This document shows, one piece after another, positions 8,564 to 15,856 of a stretch of DNA of 64,000 nt. The stretch comes from GCA-2732755 sp965228265 (GTDB lineage: Bacteria > Planctomycetota > Phycisphaerae > Phycisphaerales > UBA1924). The translations under genes and the position numbers were made by a program. A model generated the notes under the pieces. That model made no database searches and was not told where the DNA came from. It worked only from the letters and a program-made list of their open reading frames with translations. Location: contig OZ245804.1 of assembly GCA_965228265.1 (NCBI GenBank), forward strand, positions 3,038,001 to 3,102,000. Reading direction: 5' to 3'. How positions within the stretch are numbered: the first letter of the stretch is position 1; every line of letters starts with the position of its first letter.

Positions 8564-9208
8564 ATGGCCAGTTCAGATCTCATCATCCGTTCCGCCCCTC
8601 TTGGGGGCTACCAGACCAACTGCTACACGGTTCAGTCGGGTGAGCACCTCTGGGTCGTGGACGCGGGCTTTGAACCGGAACCGTTGCTCCAATTGATCGG
8701 TGAAACGGGGCTCACGCCCGAGGCGATCGTCCTGACGCACGCGCACTCGGACCACATCGCGGGCATCCGTCAGGTGCTGGAAAGCTACCCGGATGTCCCG
8801 ATCTGGATCGCCACAGAGGAAGAGCGCTGGCTCGCCGACCCGGAGCTGAATCTGAGCGCGTACCTCGGCTTGGGCGTTACCGCGCCGCCCGCCAGCAAGC
8901 TGCTCAACGACGGCGACGAGCTGACGCTGGGCGAGACGACCTGGCGCGTGCTGCACACGCCGGGACACTCGCCCGGCGGGCTGACGTTCGTCTGTGACGA
9001 GCACGGCGTGGCGATCGCGGGCGATGCGCTCTTTGCGAACTCGATCGGACGCACCGACTTCCCGGGCTCGAGCCACGAGCAACTGGTCGAGTCGATCCGG
9101 ACGAAGCTCTACGCACTCCCGGACGAGACGCGCGTGCTGCCCGGGCATGGACCCGAGACCACGATCGGGCGAGAGAAACGGTCCAATCCGTTTGTGCCGG
9201 GGGAGTAG
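8564..9208 (+). CDS. MBL-fold metallo-hydrolase (glyoxalase II-like)
   Basis: 214 residues from ATG 8564. The metal-binding motif THAHSDHIAG, then HTPGHSPGG, the bridging Asp in AIAGDALFANSIGRTDFPG and the final His in VLPGHGPETTIGREK are all present. The IGRTDFP and GHGPxTTIGxE segments are typical of the YcbL/glyoxalase II-like subgroup that hydrolyses thioesters such as S-lactoylglutathione, though no substrate is proven. It is encoded back to back with the cupin gene and convergent to the thiF/moeB gene. Confidence 0.9.
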   Translation: MASSDLIIRSAPLGGYQTNCYTVQSGEHLWVVDAGFEPEPLLQLIGETGLTPEAIVLTHAHSDHIAGIRQVLESYPDVPIWIATEEERWLADPELNLSAYLGLGVTAPPASKLLNDGDELTLGETTWRVLHTPGHSPGGLTFVCDEHGVAIAGDALFANSIGRTDFPGSSHEQLVESIRTKLYALPDETRVLPGHGPETTIGREKRSNPFVPGE

Positions 9209-9259
9209 ATCCCGACCCTGTTCGATGGGCGGCGGGACTTAGCCTCCAGTTTGTATCGA

Positions 9260-10294
9260 TCAGCCGCCGACGTAGCGGGCGTAGATCGATCGGGCGCGGG
9301 CGGGTTCTTCGGTGCCCTTGACAATCGCCCGCCCGTCACTGAACACCGTCAACTCGAAGGCATCATCGGTTTGGTCGGAGATGATCGCACGGATCATGCC
9401 GTCGAGCGCTGTGACGGAGCCTGCCAACTTCAAGCGATCCGTGACCGCGAGCAGATCGATGCGTCCGACATTGGCCGGTGTGATCTGCACGGCGTTGCGT
9501 CCGCAGAGCTTGACCGTTCGCCCGACGCCCTTGCCGTCAAGAAATTCGTGGTTGCCCTTGCCGCAGCAGATGCAATCGGGATCGCGCGCGTCGGCGAGGT
9601 CGATCGAGCGACTCTGACCCGTCCACGCGTTGTAGGACTCCAGTTGGCCTGGGAATGCATCGGTGCCCTCGATGAGCAGACGCATTGCGAGGGCGGCCTG
9701 TCTCGCGCCGATCATCGCGACGATGGGGCCGAGAACTCCCGCGGTGTCGCAGGTCTCGGTCTGCTCGGGGAGTGTGTCGTGCAGGCAGCGCAGACACGGA
9801 CCGCGTTCGGGGATGATGGGCAGCACCGTGCCGCGCGTGGCGATCCCGCCGCCGAGGACGAGCGGCGTCTCGGCGTCAATCGCGTAGTCGTTGAGCAGAT
9901 ATCGCGTCTCGAAGTTGTCCGTGCCGTCGACGACGACGTCCGCGGGCTCGAGCAGCTCTTCGATGTTCTCGGGTGAGAGATCGGCGGCGTGGGCCTCGAT
10001 CTCGATCGTGCTGTTGACCTGCTTCAGCCGATCGCGAGCGGCGCGGGCCTTGGCGACGCCCGCATTGGCGTCGGCCTCGGTGTAGAGCGTCTGCCGCTGG
10101 AGGTTCGTCGGCTCGACGATGTCGCGGTCGATCAGGATGAGGTGCCCCACGCCCGCCCGGGCCAGCATTTCCGATGACGCCGAGCCGAGTGCGCCGACAC
10201 CCACCACCGCGACACAACTCCGCGCGAGACGGGCCTGCCCCTCGCGTCCGAATTCGGGCAGGAGCGTCTGTCGGTGGTAGCGGTCAACGGGCAT
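9260..10294 (-). CDS. ThiF/MoeB/HesA family E1-like adenylyltransferase
   Basis: 344 residues from ATG 10294 (protein begins MPVDRYHRQTLLPEFG, the usual MoeB/ThiF opening). The nucleotide-binding motif is VVGVGALGS. LIDRDIVEPTNLQRQTLY follows, with the catalytic-loop Asp in DGTDNFETRYLLND. Two zinc CxxC pairs, CLRC and CICC, are present. The enzyme adenylates the C-terminal glycine of a ubiquitin-like sulfur carrier (ThiS or MoaD) for thiamine or molybdopterin synthesis. There is no rhodanese domain; instead about 80 C-terminal residues end FSDGRAIVKGTEEPARARSI, a tail seen in many bacterial ThiF-like proteins. ThiF and MoeB cannot be told apart here without the partner. Confidence 0.9.
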   Translation of the reverse strand: MPVDRYHRQTLLPEFGREGQARLARSCVAVVGVGALGSASSEMLARAGVGHLILIDRDIVEPTNLQRQTLYTEADANAGVAKARAARDRLKQVNSTIEIEAHAADLSPENIEELLEPADVVVDGTDNFETRYLLNDYAIDAETPLVLGGGIATRGTVLPIIPERGPCLRCLHDTLPEQTETCDTAGVLGPIVAMIGARQAALAMRLLIEGTDAFPGQLESYNAWTGQSRSIDLADARDPDCICCGKGNHEFLDGKGVGRTVKLCGRNAVQITPANVGRIDLLAVTDRLKLAGSVTALDGMIRAIISDQTDDAFELTVFSDGRAIVKGTEEPARARSIYARYVGG

Positions 10295-10341
10295 CGCGGA
10301 ATCGTATGGCTCTCCACCCGAGGTCGCGTTACGCTCCGGGC

Positions 10342-11019
10342 ATGGCAAGGTGTGACAGCGAGAATCGGTACCCGGCAGAGGGCCTCGGCTGGCGGCCGCC
10401 GGATCTGACGACGATCCGGTTCGAGACCGAACGCCTCGTCATCCGCAACTACGAGTTGTCGGACATCGAGGCCGTGTATCGCGCGATCGAGGAGTGCAGG
10501 CCCCACCTTCGGCCCTGGATGGGCTGGGCGGAGAAATCGCACCGCGAGATCGCCGAGACGGCCCAGTACATCTCGAATCAGATCATGAACACGCGCAAGC
10601 CCGAGACGTGGGAAAACGTCGGGCTGGGGATCTTCCTCAAAGACGACGGCACATTCGTCGGCGCGACCGGCGTCCACGACGTTCGGCGGGACACCGCCAG
10701 CTGCGAGACCGGGTACTGGATCCACGCGCTGCACCGCGGCAAGGGCTACGCAACCGAGGCGTGCCGGGCGTGCATCTCGTGGGCGCTGCGCGCGCAGGAC
10801 GACAACGGGCTCGGGCTTCGAAGGGTCAGGCTGTTCTGCTCGAAGGAGAACGAGGCCTCGGTCCGCGTCATCGAGAAGCTGGGCATCCGCAAGGAGCTCG
10901 AGATGGTCGACGACTACTGGGTCGACGGCGTCGGGCTCACGACGCGGATGGGATGGGGTGTGATGGCGGGTGAGTGGGATGCGGAAAATCATTTATCACT
11001 ATTGAGTATCACGACCTGA
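10342..11019 (+). CDS. GNAT family N-acetyltransferase (RimJ/RimL-like)
   Basis: 225 residues from ATG 10342. FETERLVIRNYELSDIEAVYRAI opens the acetyltransferase fold. The mid segment FVGATGVHDVRRDTASCETGYWIHALHRGKGYATEACRA contains the acetyl-CoA-binding R-G-K-G-Y-A motif A. RLFCSKENEASVRVIEKLGI forms motif B. This layout is that of RimJ/RimL-type transferases acting on N-terminal amines or small amines; the substrate is unknown. It is divergent from the ThiF/MoeB gene (47 bases between starts). Its last 31 bases overlap the 3' end of the convergent glycine-rich lipoprotein gene. Confidence 0.9.
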   Translation: MARCDSENRYPAEGLGWRPPDLTTIRFETERLVIRNYELSDIEAVYRAIEECRPHLRPWMGWAEKSHREIAETAQYISNQIMNTRKPETWENVGLGIFLKDDGTFVGATGVHDVRRDTASCETGYWIHALHRGKGYATEACRACISWALRAQDDNGLGLRRVRLFCSKENEASVRVIEKLGIRKELEMVDDYWVDGVGLTTRMGWGVMAGEWDAENHLSLLSITT

Positions 11020-12113
11020 TCTTTGTCGGCATGGTCTACTGTGGTGGGGACAATGCGGATCTCATCAAATGTCGCATCCTTTAACGTGCTGCGGAGTACG
11101 AAATGCGTGAGTCCTTCAGCGGGGTCATTCGGCACCGAGGCTTGTGATTCCAGCTTCAGGAGGTACCGTCCGGGCTGACCGTCGATGGACTTCGCGTCTT
11201 TGAGTGTGACGAACCCGACGGCGGGATCATTCAGAGTTCCCCAACGCAGCGCAAGGACCGTCCGCTGTCCGGGTTCGGCGGATTCGACCTCGACAGTGAC
11301 GCGTTGGTTCTGAATGATGAACAGTGGGTTCAACACATACTCCACGTCAACGAGCGTGGTGTGATCGAACGCGGGCAACGATTGCCCTCGGAAAGTCACG
11401 CCGCTTTTGCCTCGCCCGATGAAGCGAATGTCCACGGGGAGGCAGTCCGCTTCGTCGTTGGATTGTGAGCTCTCGATGTCTGCTGCCACCGCGAGGTTGT
11501 TTCTGAGTGTCTTCTCGACGTTGAACTGGAGCGCGAGAAAATCCAAAGCAGCTTGGGCGGCATTGACCCGTGATTTGCCCGGTTTACCTGCTTCTCCATC
11601 GTGCATGCCCAGAAGCGTGCCGTCTGTGCCCGCCTGACCTGGCATCCCGGCGATGCGGGCGTTGCCTCCGTCGCCTCCATCCCCGGCGTAACGCCCATGC
11701 CCCCCGTTTCCACCGTTGCCACCTGTCCCCTCTGGGTAAGCGTTGCCTCCATCACCTCCATCACCTGCGTGGCCTCTGGGTGCGTTTCCTCCGTCACCGC
11801 CACGCCCAGCCACCCCGTCTGAATCGATGTGCCCCCCGATGCCCCCATCGCCCGCGTCACCGGAGCCAAAGGCATCGCCCCCGCGCCCGCCGTCGCCACC
11901 CGCATATCCGTTCCCGCCTCGGCCGCCGTCGGGGTGATCGGCGTCGCCCGGTCTGCCGTCAAAACCGTTGGGATGATCGAGTGAGCCGTGCCTTCCAAAC
12001 GGGTAGTCTGCGGGGTACGCGGCGAGCGTCGTGGTCTCGATTCTGGGGACTGACTGGCAGCCTATTGATCCCAGCAGAAGAAGGCTCAGGCAGGCGATGC
12101 GGTAGATGCCCAT
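10989..12113 (-). CDS. glycine-rich repeat lipoprotein, function unknown
   Basis: 374 residues. The signal peptide ends in a lipobox (LLGSIGC), so Cys19 is probably lipidated. Residues of about 45 to 165 are low complexity, made of GGDGG, GGNGG and GDGGNA units interrupted by short Tyr, His or Pro words, resembling collagen-like or PGRS-type tracts. The C-terminal 200 residues look like an ordinary beta-rich domain with no family I recognise. The protein is presumably anchored at a membrane facing the periplasm or cell surface. The DNA under the repeat is a run of short degenerate G/C-rich units, prone to expansion. Its 3' end overlaps the convergent GNAT gene by 31 bases. Confidence 0.75.
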   Translation of the reverse strand: MGIYRIACLSLLLLGSIGCQSVPRIETTTLAAYPADYPFGRHGSLDHPNGFDGRPGDADHPDGGRGGNGYAGGDGGRGGDAFGSGDAGDGGIGGHIDSDGVAGRGGDGGNAPRGHAGDGGDGGNAYPEGTGGNGGNGGHGRYAGDGGDGGNARIAGMPGQAGTDGTLLGMHDGEAGKPGKSRVNAAQAALDFLALQFNVEKTLRNNLAVAADIESSQSNDEADCLPVDIRFIGRGKSGVTFRGQSLPAFDHTTLVDVEYVLNPLFIIQNQRVTVEVESAEPGQRTVLALRWGTLNDPAVGFVTLKDAKSIDGQPGRYLLKLESQASVPNDPAEGLTHFVLRSTLKDATFDEIRIVPTTVDHADKDQVVILNSDK

Positions 12114-12187
12114 CAGTCAAGCTCCGTACGAGGCTCAGTCCCGGGAGCAGCGAAGAATTCGCAATCGGGATTATTTAAGTCTAATAG

Positions 12188-12218
12188 AAAAGCCCACGGC
12201 CAAGCGACCGTGGGCTTT
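12188..12218. terminator. bidirectional hairpin terminator after rpsG
   Basis: Stem AAAGCCCACGG / CCGTGGGCTTT with a nine-base loop. On the minus strand it is followed by TTTTCT, giving a rho-independent terminator for the rpsL-rpsG unit. On the plus strand a T-run (12222-12226) follows too. Confidence 0.8.
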
Positions 12219-12240
12219 GAGTTTTTCGATTCTGATCGTA

Positions 12241-12735
12241 TCAGGCGAAGTGGCTGAACGCCTTGTTGGCCTCGGCCATGCGGTGGACCTCTTCACGCTT
12301 GGTGATGGCCTTGCCCTCGCCGCGGGCGGCGTTGAAGAGCTCGTCGGCCAGACGCTGAGCGATGGGCTTGCCCTTCTCGCTACGGGCGGCCGCGATGATC
12401 CAGCGGAAGCTGAGCGCCTGCTGACGCTTGCGGTCGACCTGCATCGGGACCTGGTAGTTCGCACCGCCGACACGCTTCGAGCGGACCTCGACGAAGGGCT
12501 TGACCTTGTCGATGGCCATGTGGAAGCAGTCGAGCGCGGACTTGGGAGCGTTGGGGTCGTCGATCTTGTCGAGACGCGCCTGGATGATGTCCATGGCGTT
12601 GTAGATGTTGCGCTGGGCGACGGACTTCTTGCCGTCGTACATGATGCAGTTGGTGAACTTGGCGAGGACCTTGTCGCCGTACACGGGGTCGGGACGAAGC
12701 TGCTCGCTGCTCTTGGTGAAACTCTTGCCGCCCAT
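12241..12735 (-). CDS. rpsG: 30S ribosomal protein S7
   Basis: 164 residues from ATG 12735, placed by AGGAGG eight bases upstream. The body carries S7 signatures: DPVYGDKVLAKFTNCIMYDGKKSVA, then KPFVEVRSKRVGGANYQVP and RWIIAAARSEKGKPIAQRLADEL. S7 nucleates assembly of the 30S head and contacts E-site tRNA and mRNA. It lies downstream of rpsL in the conserved str-operon order. fusA and tufA do not follow: a terminator ends the unit and an unrelated lipoprotein gene lies beyond, so the str operon is truncated here. The N-terminus (MGGKSFTKSSEQLRPD) is longer than in E. coli. Confidence 0.96.
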   Translation of the reverse strand: MGGKSFTKSSEQLRPDPVYGDKVLAKFTNCIMYDGKKSVAQRNIYNAMDIIQARLDKIDDPNAPKSALDCFHMAIDKVKPFVEVRSKRVGGANYQVPMQVDRKRQQALSFRWIIAAARSEKGKPIAQRLADELFNAARGEGKAITKREEVHRMAEANKAFSHFA

Positions 12736-12828
12736 TCGGAAGCCTCCTGGCTGGTCCGCCGGTGGTTGCCGGCTTACGTTCACCCCGCTCGTCTGCGTGC
12801 GGGATTACTTGCCACAGATGAAATGAAA

Positions 12829-12848
12829 CAGGAGCCGCGCGGCTCCTG
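12829..12848. repeat. perfect 20-bp palindrome between rpsL and rpsG
   Basis: CAGGAGCCGCGCGGCTCCTG lies in the 126-base rpsL-rpsG gap. On the minus strand it is followed by TTTCATTT. It could be an attenuator or an RNA processing site that sets the S12:S7 ratio, or a binding site for autoregulation by S7 (which in E. coli acts in the S12-S7 spacer). The function is inference. Confidence 0.55.
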
Positions 12849-12861
12849 CAGGTGAAACGGT

Positions 12862-13233
12862 TTACTTGCCCTTCTTGGCGCCGTACTTCGAACGGCCCTG
12901 CTTGCGGCCGTCGACGGCGAGGGTGTCGAGCGCACCACGGACGATGTGGTAGCGGACACCGGGAAGGTCACGCACACGACCGCCGCGAACGAGCACGATC
13001 GAGTGCTCCTGGAGGTTGTGGCCTTCGCCGCCGATGTAGGCGGTGACTTCCTTGCCGTTGGAGAGACGCACACGTGCGATCTTCCGGAGCGCGGAGTTGG
13101 GCTTCTTGGGGGTGGTGGTCTTCACAGTCAGGCAGACGCCGCGACGCTGCGGACATGCGTTGAGGTCGCGCACCTTGGACTTGGCCTTGGGCGAGCGGCG
13201 AGGGTTGCGTACGAGCTGGTTGATCGTTGGCAT
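12862..13233 (-). CDS. rpsL: 30S ribosomal protein S12
   Basis: 123 residues from ATG 13233, colinear with E. coli S12 over the first 100 residues without gaps (MPTINQLVRNPRR...CPQRRGVC...TTTPKKPNSALRK...YIGGEGHNLQEHS). S12 sits at the 30S-50S interface and monitors codon-anticodon pairing at the A site. Lys43 is present. Residue 88 is Arg (GGRVRDLPG) where E. coli has Lys88; in other bacteria K88R is a known streptomycin-resistance substitution. The gene starts the rpsL-rpsG unit; its 260-base upstream region must hold the promoter. Confidence 0.97.
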   Translation of the reverse strand: MPTINQLVRNPRRSPKAKSKVRDLNACPQRRGVCLTVKTTTPKKPNSALRKIARVRLSNGKEVTAYIGGEGHNLQEHSIVLVRGGRVRDLPGVRYHIVRGALDTLAVDGRKQGRSKYGAKKGK

Positions 13234-13492
13234 GCGAGTCCGATCCCGTTGGGCGTGTCGCCCTGCCCCGTTGGGGCTGTCCAAATCCGTCCTGACGAAA
13301 CAATGCCCACCGCGGACAGGCCACCCCGTGCCCGCCTGAGCCCGGAAGTGTACCCCTCTGACCGGCTTCTTCAAGGCCAACCGGGTACCGAAACCGCGCC
13401 CAAAGGCCCTCAAACGGGCCGATTTGGGGGGCCCGGCACTGAATCTCGGCCTGCCGGGGACAGACGACCCCGGGCAACCGCCCACTGACGGC

Positions 13493-14095
13493 TCACCGGC
13501 TGGCGGTCTTCTTGATCTCCCGGCTCTCGATCCAGACCTTCTCGTTGGTCTCGATGTCGATCAACTCCAAAGTCACCTGGTAGAAGTTGACCACCTGCCG
13601 CTGGTCCACGCTCCGCTCCTTCAGGTCCTTGATCCGGCCCAGCATCATGTAATCCGCCCCCTTCTCCATGGCGGCGTTCTTGATCGTCGCCGGGTCGCGG
13701 AACTCGAGATCCTCGAGCCGCTCCTGACGCAGCTCGGCCCGCAGATCGCGCTCGGCGATGAAGCGGACCTTGCCCGAGTTGAGCAGCTCTTCCTGGATCA
13801 CGTCGGTGAAGAGATCGGGGTTGATGTAGTCCTCGGTCTCGTTCTTGACGTTGCCCACGACCACCAGCGGCCGCTTCTCGTTGACTGCCATGAACTCGTT
13901 GATCCAGGGCTTGCCGAGCGCATCCTCGATCATCCCCCGGGCGACCTGGCGTGCGTCCTCGTCGTCGAAGCGGTAATCCAGATCGACGGTCTTCTCGGGG
14001 TCGATGCGCTTGACCTTCCAGTTCGGGCTGCACGCGCCGGTGGTCAAAGCCAGGGCCGCTGCGCCGGCTGCGATGATGTGTGTGTTGAATCTCAT
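13493..14095 (-). CDS. lpoB: LpoB-family penicillin-binding protein activator lipoprotein
   Basis: 200 residues from ATG 14095, with GGAGA ten bases upstream. A signal peptide ends at a lipobox-like TTGAC (Cys near residue 22). The mature part matches LpoB (COG3417): ARQVARGMIEDAL, RPLVVVGNVKNETEDYINPDLF, IQEELLNSGKVRFI, then GADYMMLGRIKDLKE and VTLELIDIETNEKVWIESREIKK. In E. coli LpoB spans the periplasm and activates the peptidoglycan synthase PBP1B; here the partner is unknown. It lies 26 bases after the COG3014-type lipoprotein gene, an arrangement seen in other bacteria, so the two probably form one operon. Confidence 0.85.
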   Translation of the reverse strand: MRFNTHIIAAGAAALALTTGACSPNWKVKRIDPEKTVDLDYRFDDEDARQVARGMIEDALGKPWINEFMAVNEKRPLVVVGNVKNETEDYINPDLFTDVIQEELLNSGKVRFIAERDLRAELRQERLEDLEFRDPATIKNAAMEKGADYMMLGRIKDLKERSVDQRQVVNFYQVTLELIDIETNEKVWIESREIKKTASR

Positions 14096-14121
14096 GACGT
14101 TTCTCCAATCACCCGGTCTGT

Positions 14122-15474
14122 TCAGCCGGGCCAGTATTCGATGACGGAATCGAGCCCGTGCGCGCCGCCGCGCACGGGTGCCCACTCCCCGACGTGCAGG
14201 CGTTGCCCGCCGGGGCTCAGGAAAACAAGTCTGGCTTTGTGCTCGCCCTCGGGCAGATCAAGGACCCCCGCCCACGCGACGCCCGGCAGCATGGACCAGC
14301 ACCGCACGTCGGCTTTCTCGGTCGCCGAGAGGTACACCAGCCCGCCGATCAGCGACACCAGCAGCCCGGCGGCCTGAGCCTCGGGGCTGTCGTCGGAATT
14401 CCGGATCGCGATCCCGCCCGCGGTAAACAGCCCGCTCTTGGTCAGGGCGCGGACATATGTCCGGGCGTGCACGACCGGCAATTCCTGCTGAAAGTTTGCC
14501 TCGGCGACAGCGGACAGATCCTCGATGAGGCTGAGTTCGACCGTGCGGGTCGAGCCATCCGGATCCTCGATCTCGACAAGCGCCCGGCTTGCACGCGAGC
14601 CGCCCGGCACGATCTGGGGCAGCTCGAAGTAGATGGGCGTCATGTAGATATAGATCGGCCCCACACTCTGGCGCGCCAGCCGAGGCCCCACGCCCCCCAC
14701 CGCGACGAACAGCGCGTCCTGCTCACTCGCGCCCCGCTCTTCGAGCTCATCGACGTACGAGGTATCGCCCGAGATGCCCAGCCCCGCCTGCGCCGCAGCC
14801 GCGGAACGCAAACGCTTGAGAGCCGTCGAAGCCATGTTCGATTCACCGTTCTCGCGGAACGCGATCGCCGAGAGGTAGACGCCCAAAGGGCTCTCGATGA
14901 ACGCGCCCGGGTTGCTGAGTGTGTAGGCGTCGTCGACGCCCCGGCTGCGCACCTCGTCGAGGACGTCGGCGAACTTGTCGCGCATCTGGTCGGCCTTTGA
15001 GGCCATGCGTCGCGCCTCGACGGTCGGCCCGTTGTCGATCCTGCCCGCCTGGAAGTGGGCGAGCATCTTGATGACGTTGATGTACTGGTTCTCGTACGCA
15101 CGCGTGATGTACCGCGTGGCCCGCTCGCCGATGAGCCACTGACCCGCGATGTCCGTCGCGCTCTGCGAATAGAACAGCTCGGTCTGTGCCTCGGCGCGGT
15201 TGAGGGCGCTGACGGCCAGGTCGCTGTCACCCGTCGCGGCCGCGGCTGCGCCACGCTCAAGGAGCCAGAGCACCTCGTTCTTCGAGCCGTAAAGCATCTC
15301 CTCGTTGGCGTGGTCGAGCTCGCGGGCGGCAGCGGCGAAATCGCCCCGGTCGTGCGCACGGATCAAACTGACCCGGTGCCGATCGAACGCGGACTCGCAC
15401 CCCGACGCCGCGCAGACCAGTGCCATCAAGATCAGGATCAGGAGACCAGCAGGATGGACCGACCGCCTCGGCAT
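14122..15474 (-). CDS. COG3014-type lipoprotein with helical repeats
   Basis: 450 residues from ATG 15474. The signal peptide has the lipobox CAASGC. The N-terminal half is alpha-helical and TPR-like (FAAAARELDHANEEMLYGSKNEVLWLLERG; ALNRAEAQTELFYSQSATDIAG). The C-terminal half is beta-rich, with VGPIYIYMTPIYFELP, RTVELSLIEDLSAVAEANFQ and LPEGEHKARLVFL. This arrangement matches the uncharacterised COG3014 family, often encoded beside LpoB. It is inferred to work with LpoB at the cell envelope. The upstream region contains an AT-rich TAGTATAGTATCTACTAG stretch shared with the divergent MazG-like gene, a plausible divergent promoter region. Confidence 0.75.
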   Translation of the reverse strand: MPRRSVHPAGLLILILMALVCAASGCESAFDRHRVSLIRAHDRGDFAAAARELDHANEEMLYGSKNEVLWLLERGAAAAATGDSDLAVSALNRAEAQTELFYSQSATDIAGQWLIGERATRYITRAYENQYINVIKMLAHFQAGRIDNGPTVEARRMASKADQMRDKFADVLDEVRSRGVDDAYTLSNPGAFIESPLGVYLSAIAFRENGESNMASTALKRLRSAAAAQAGLGISGDTSYVDELEERGASEQDALFVAVGGVGPRLARQSVGPIYIYMTPIYFELPQIVPGGSRASRALVEIEDPDGSTRTVELSLIEDLSAVAEANFQQELPVVHARTYVRALTKSGLFTAGGIAIRNSDDSPEAQAAGLLVSLIGGLVYLSATEKADVRCWSMLPGVAWAGVLDLPEGEHKARLVFLSPGGQRLHVGEWAPVRGGAHGLDSVIEYWPG

Positions 15475-15532
15475 CACGTTAGTATAGTATCTACTAGCAT
15501 CGTCGGCTGCATGGTCATTCCTACGCTCCGCC

Positions 15533-15856
15533 ATGAGCAACGACGGCCTGACGGACATCACCGTTTCCCAGATCCAGGAGCTGATCCGCGAGCGGTACTT
15601 CGCATCCGATAACGACCGGGGCACCGGGGGCACCTTTCTCTACTTCATGGAAGAGATCGGCGAACTGGCCACCGCCCTCGCCAACAACAACCGCCGACGA
15701 TCCGAGCCCACCCCCGAGGAGCGGGACAACCTCGAGGAGGAGTTCGCCGACGTGATCGCCTGGCTCTGCACGCTGGCGAACATCAACGGCATCGACCTCA
15801 CCAAGGCCCTGACCAAGTACACCGACCCGACCCGCGTCGAGGGTGTCAAGGACTGA
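15533..15856 (+). CDS. MazG-like nucleotide pyrophosphohydrolase
   Basis: 107 residues. The all-alpha NTP-PPase fold is shown by FMEEIGELATALA (the EExxE metal-binding helix) and EEEFADVIAWLCTLANINGIDL (the ExxD helix). Such small enzymes hydrolyse (d)NTPs, often aberrant ones, to the monophosphate and pyrophosphate; the substrate here is unknown. It diverges from the lipoprotein gene at 15474. Its last 11 bases overlap the 3' end of the convergent phosphatase gene. Confidence 0.88.
   Translation: MSNDGLTDITVSQIQELIRERYFASDNDRGTGGTFLYFMEEIGELATALANNNRRRSEPTPEERDNLEEEFADVIAWLCTLANINGIDLTKALTKYTDPTRVEGVKD

Noticed and set aside
12106..12855. 249-codon plus-strand frame opposite rpsG
   Set aside because: It is antisense to a complete S7 gene with its own ribosome binding site.
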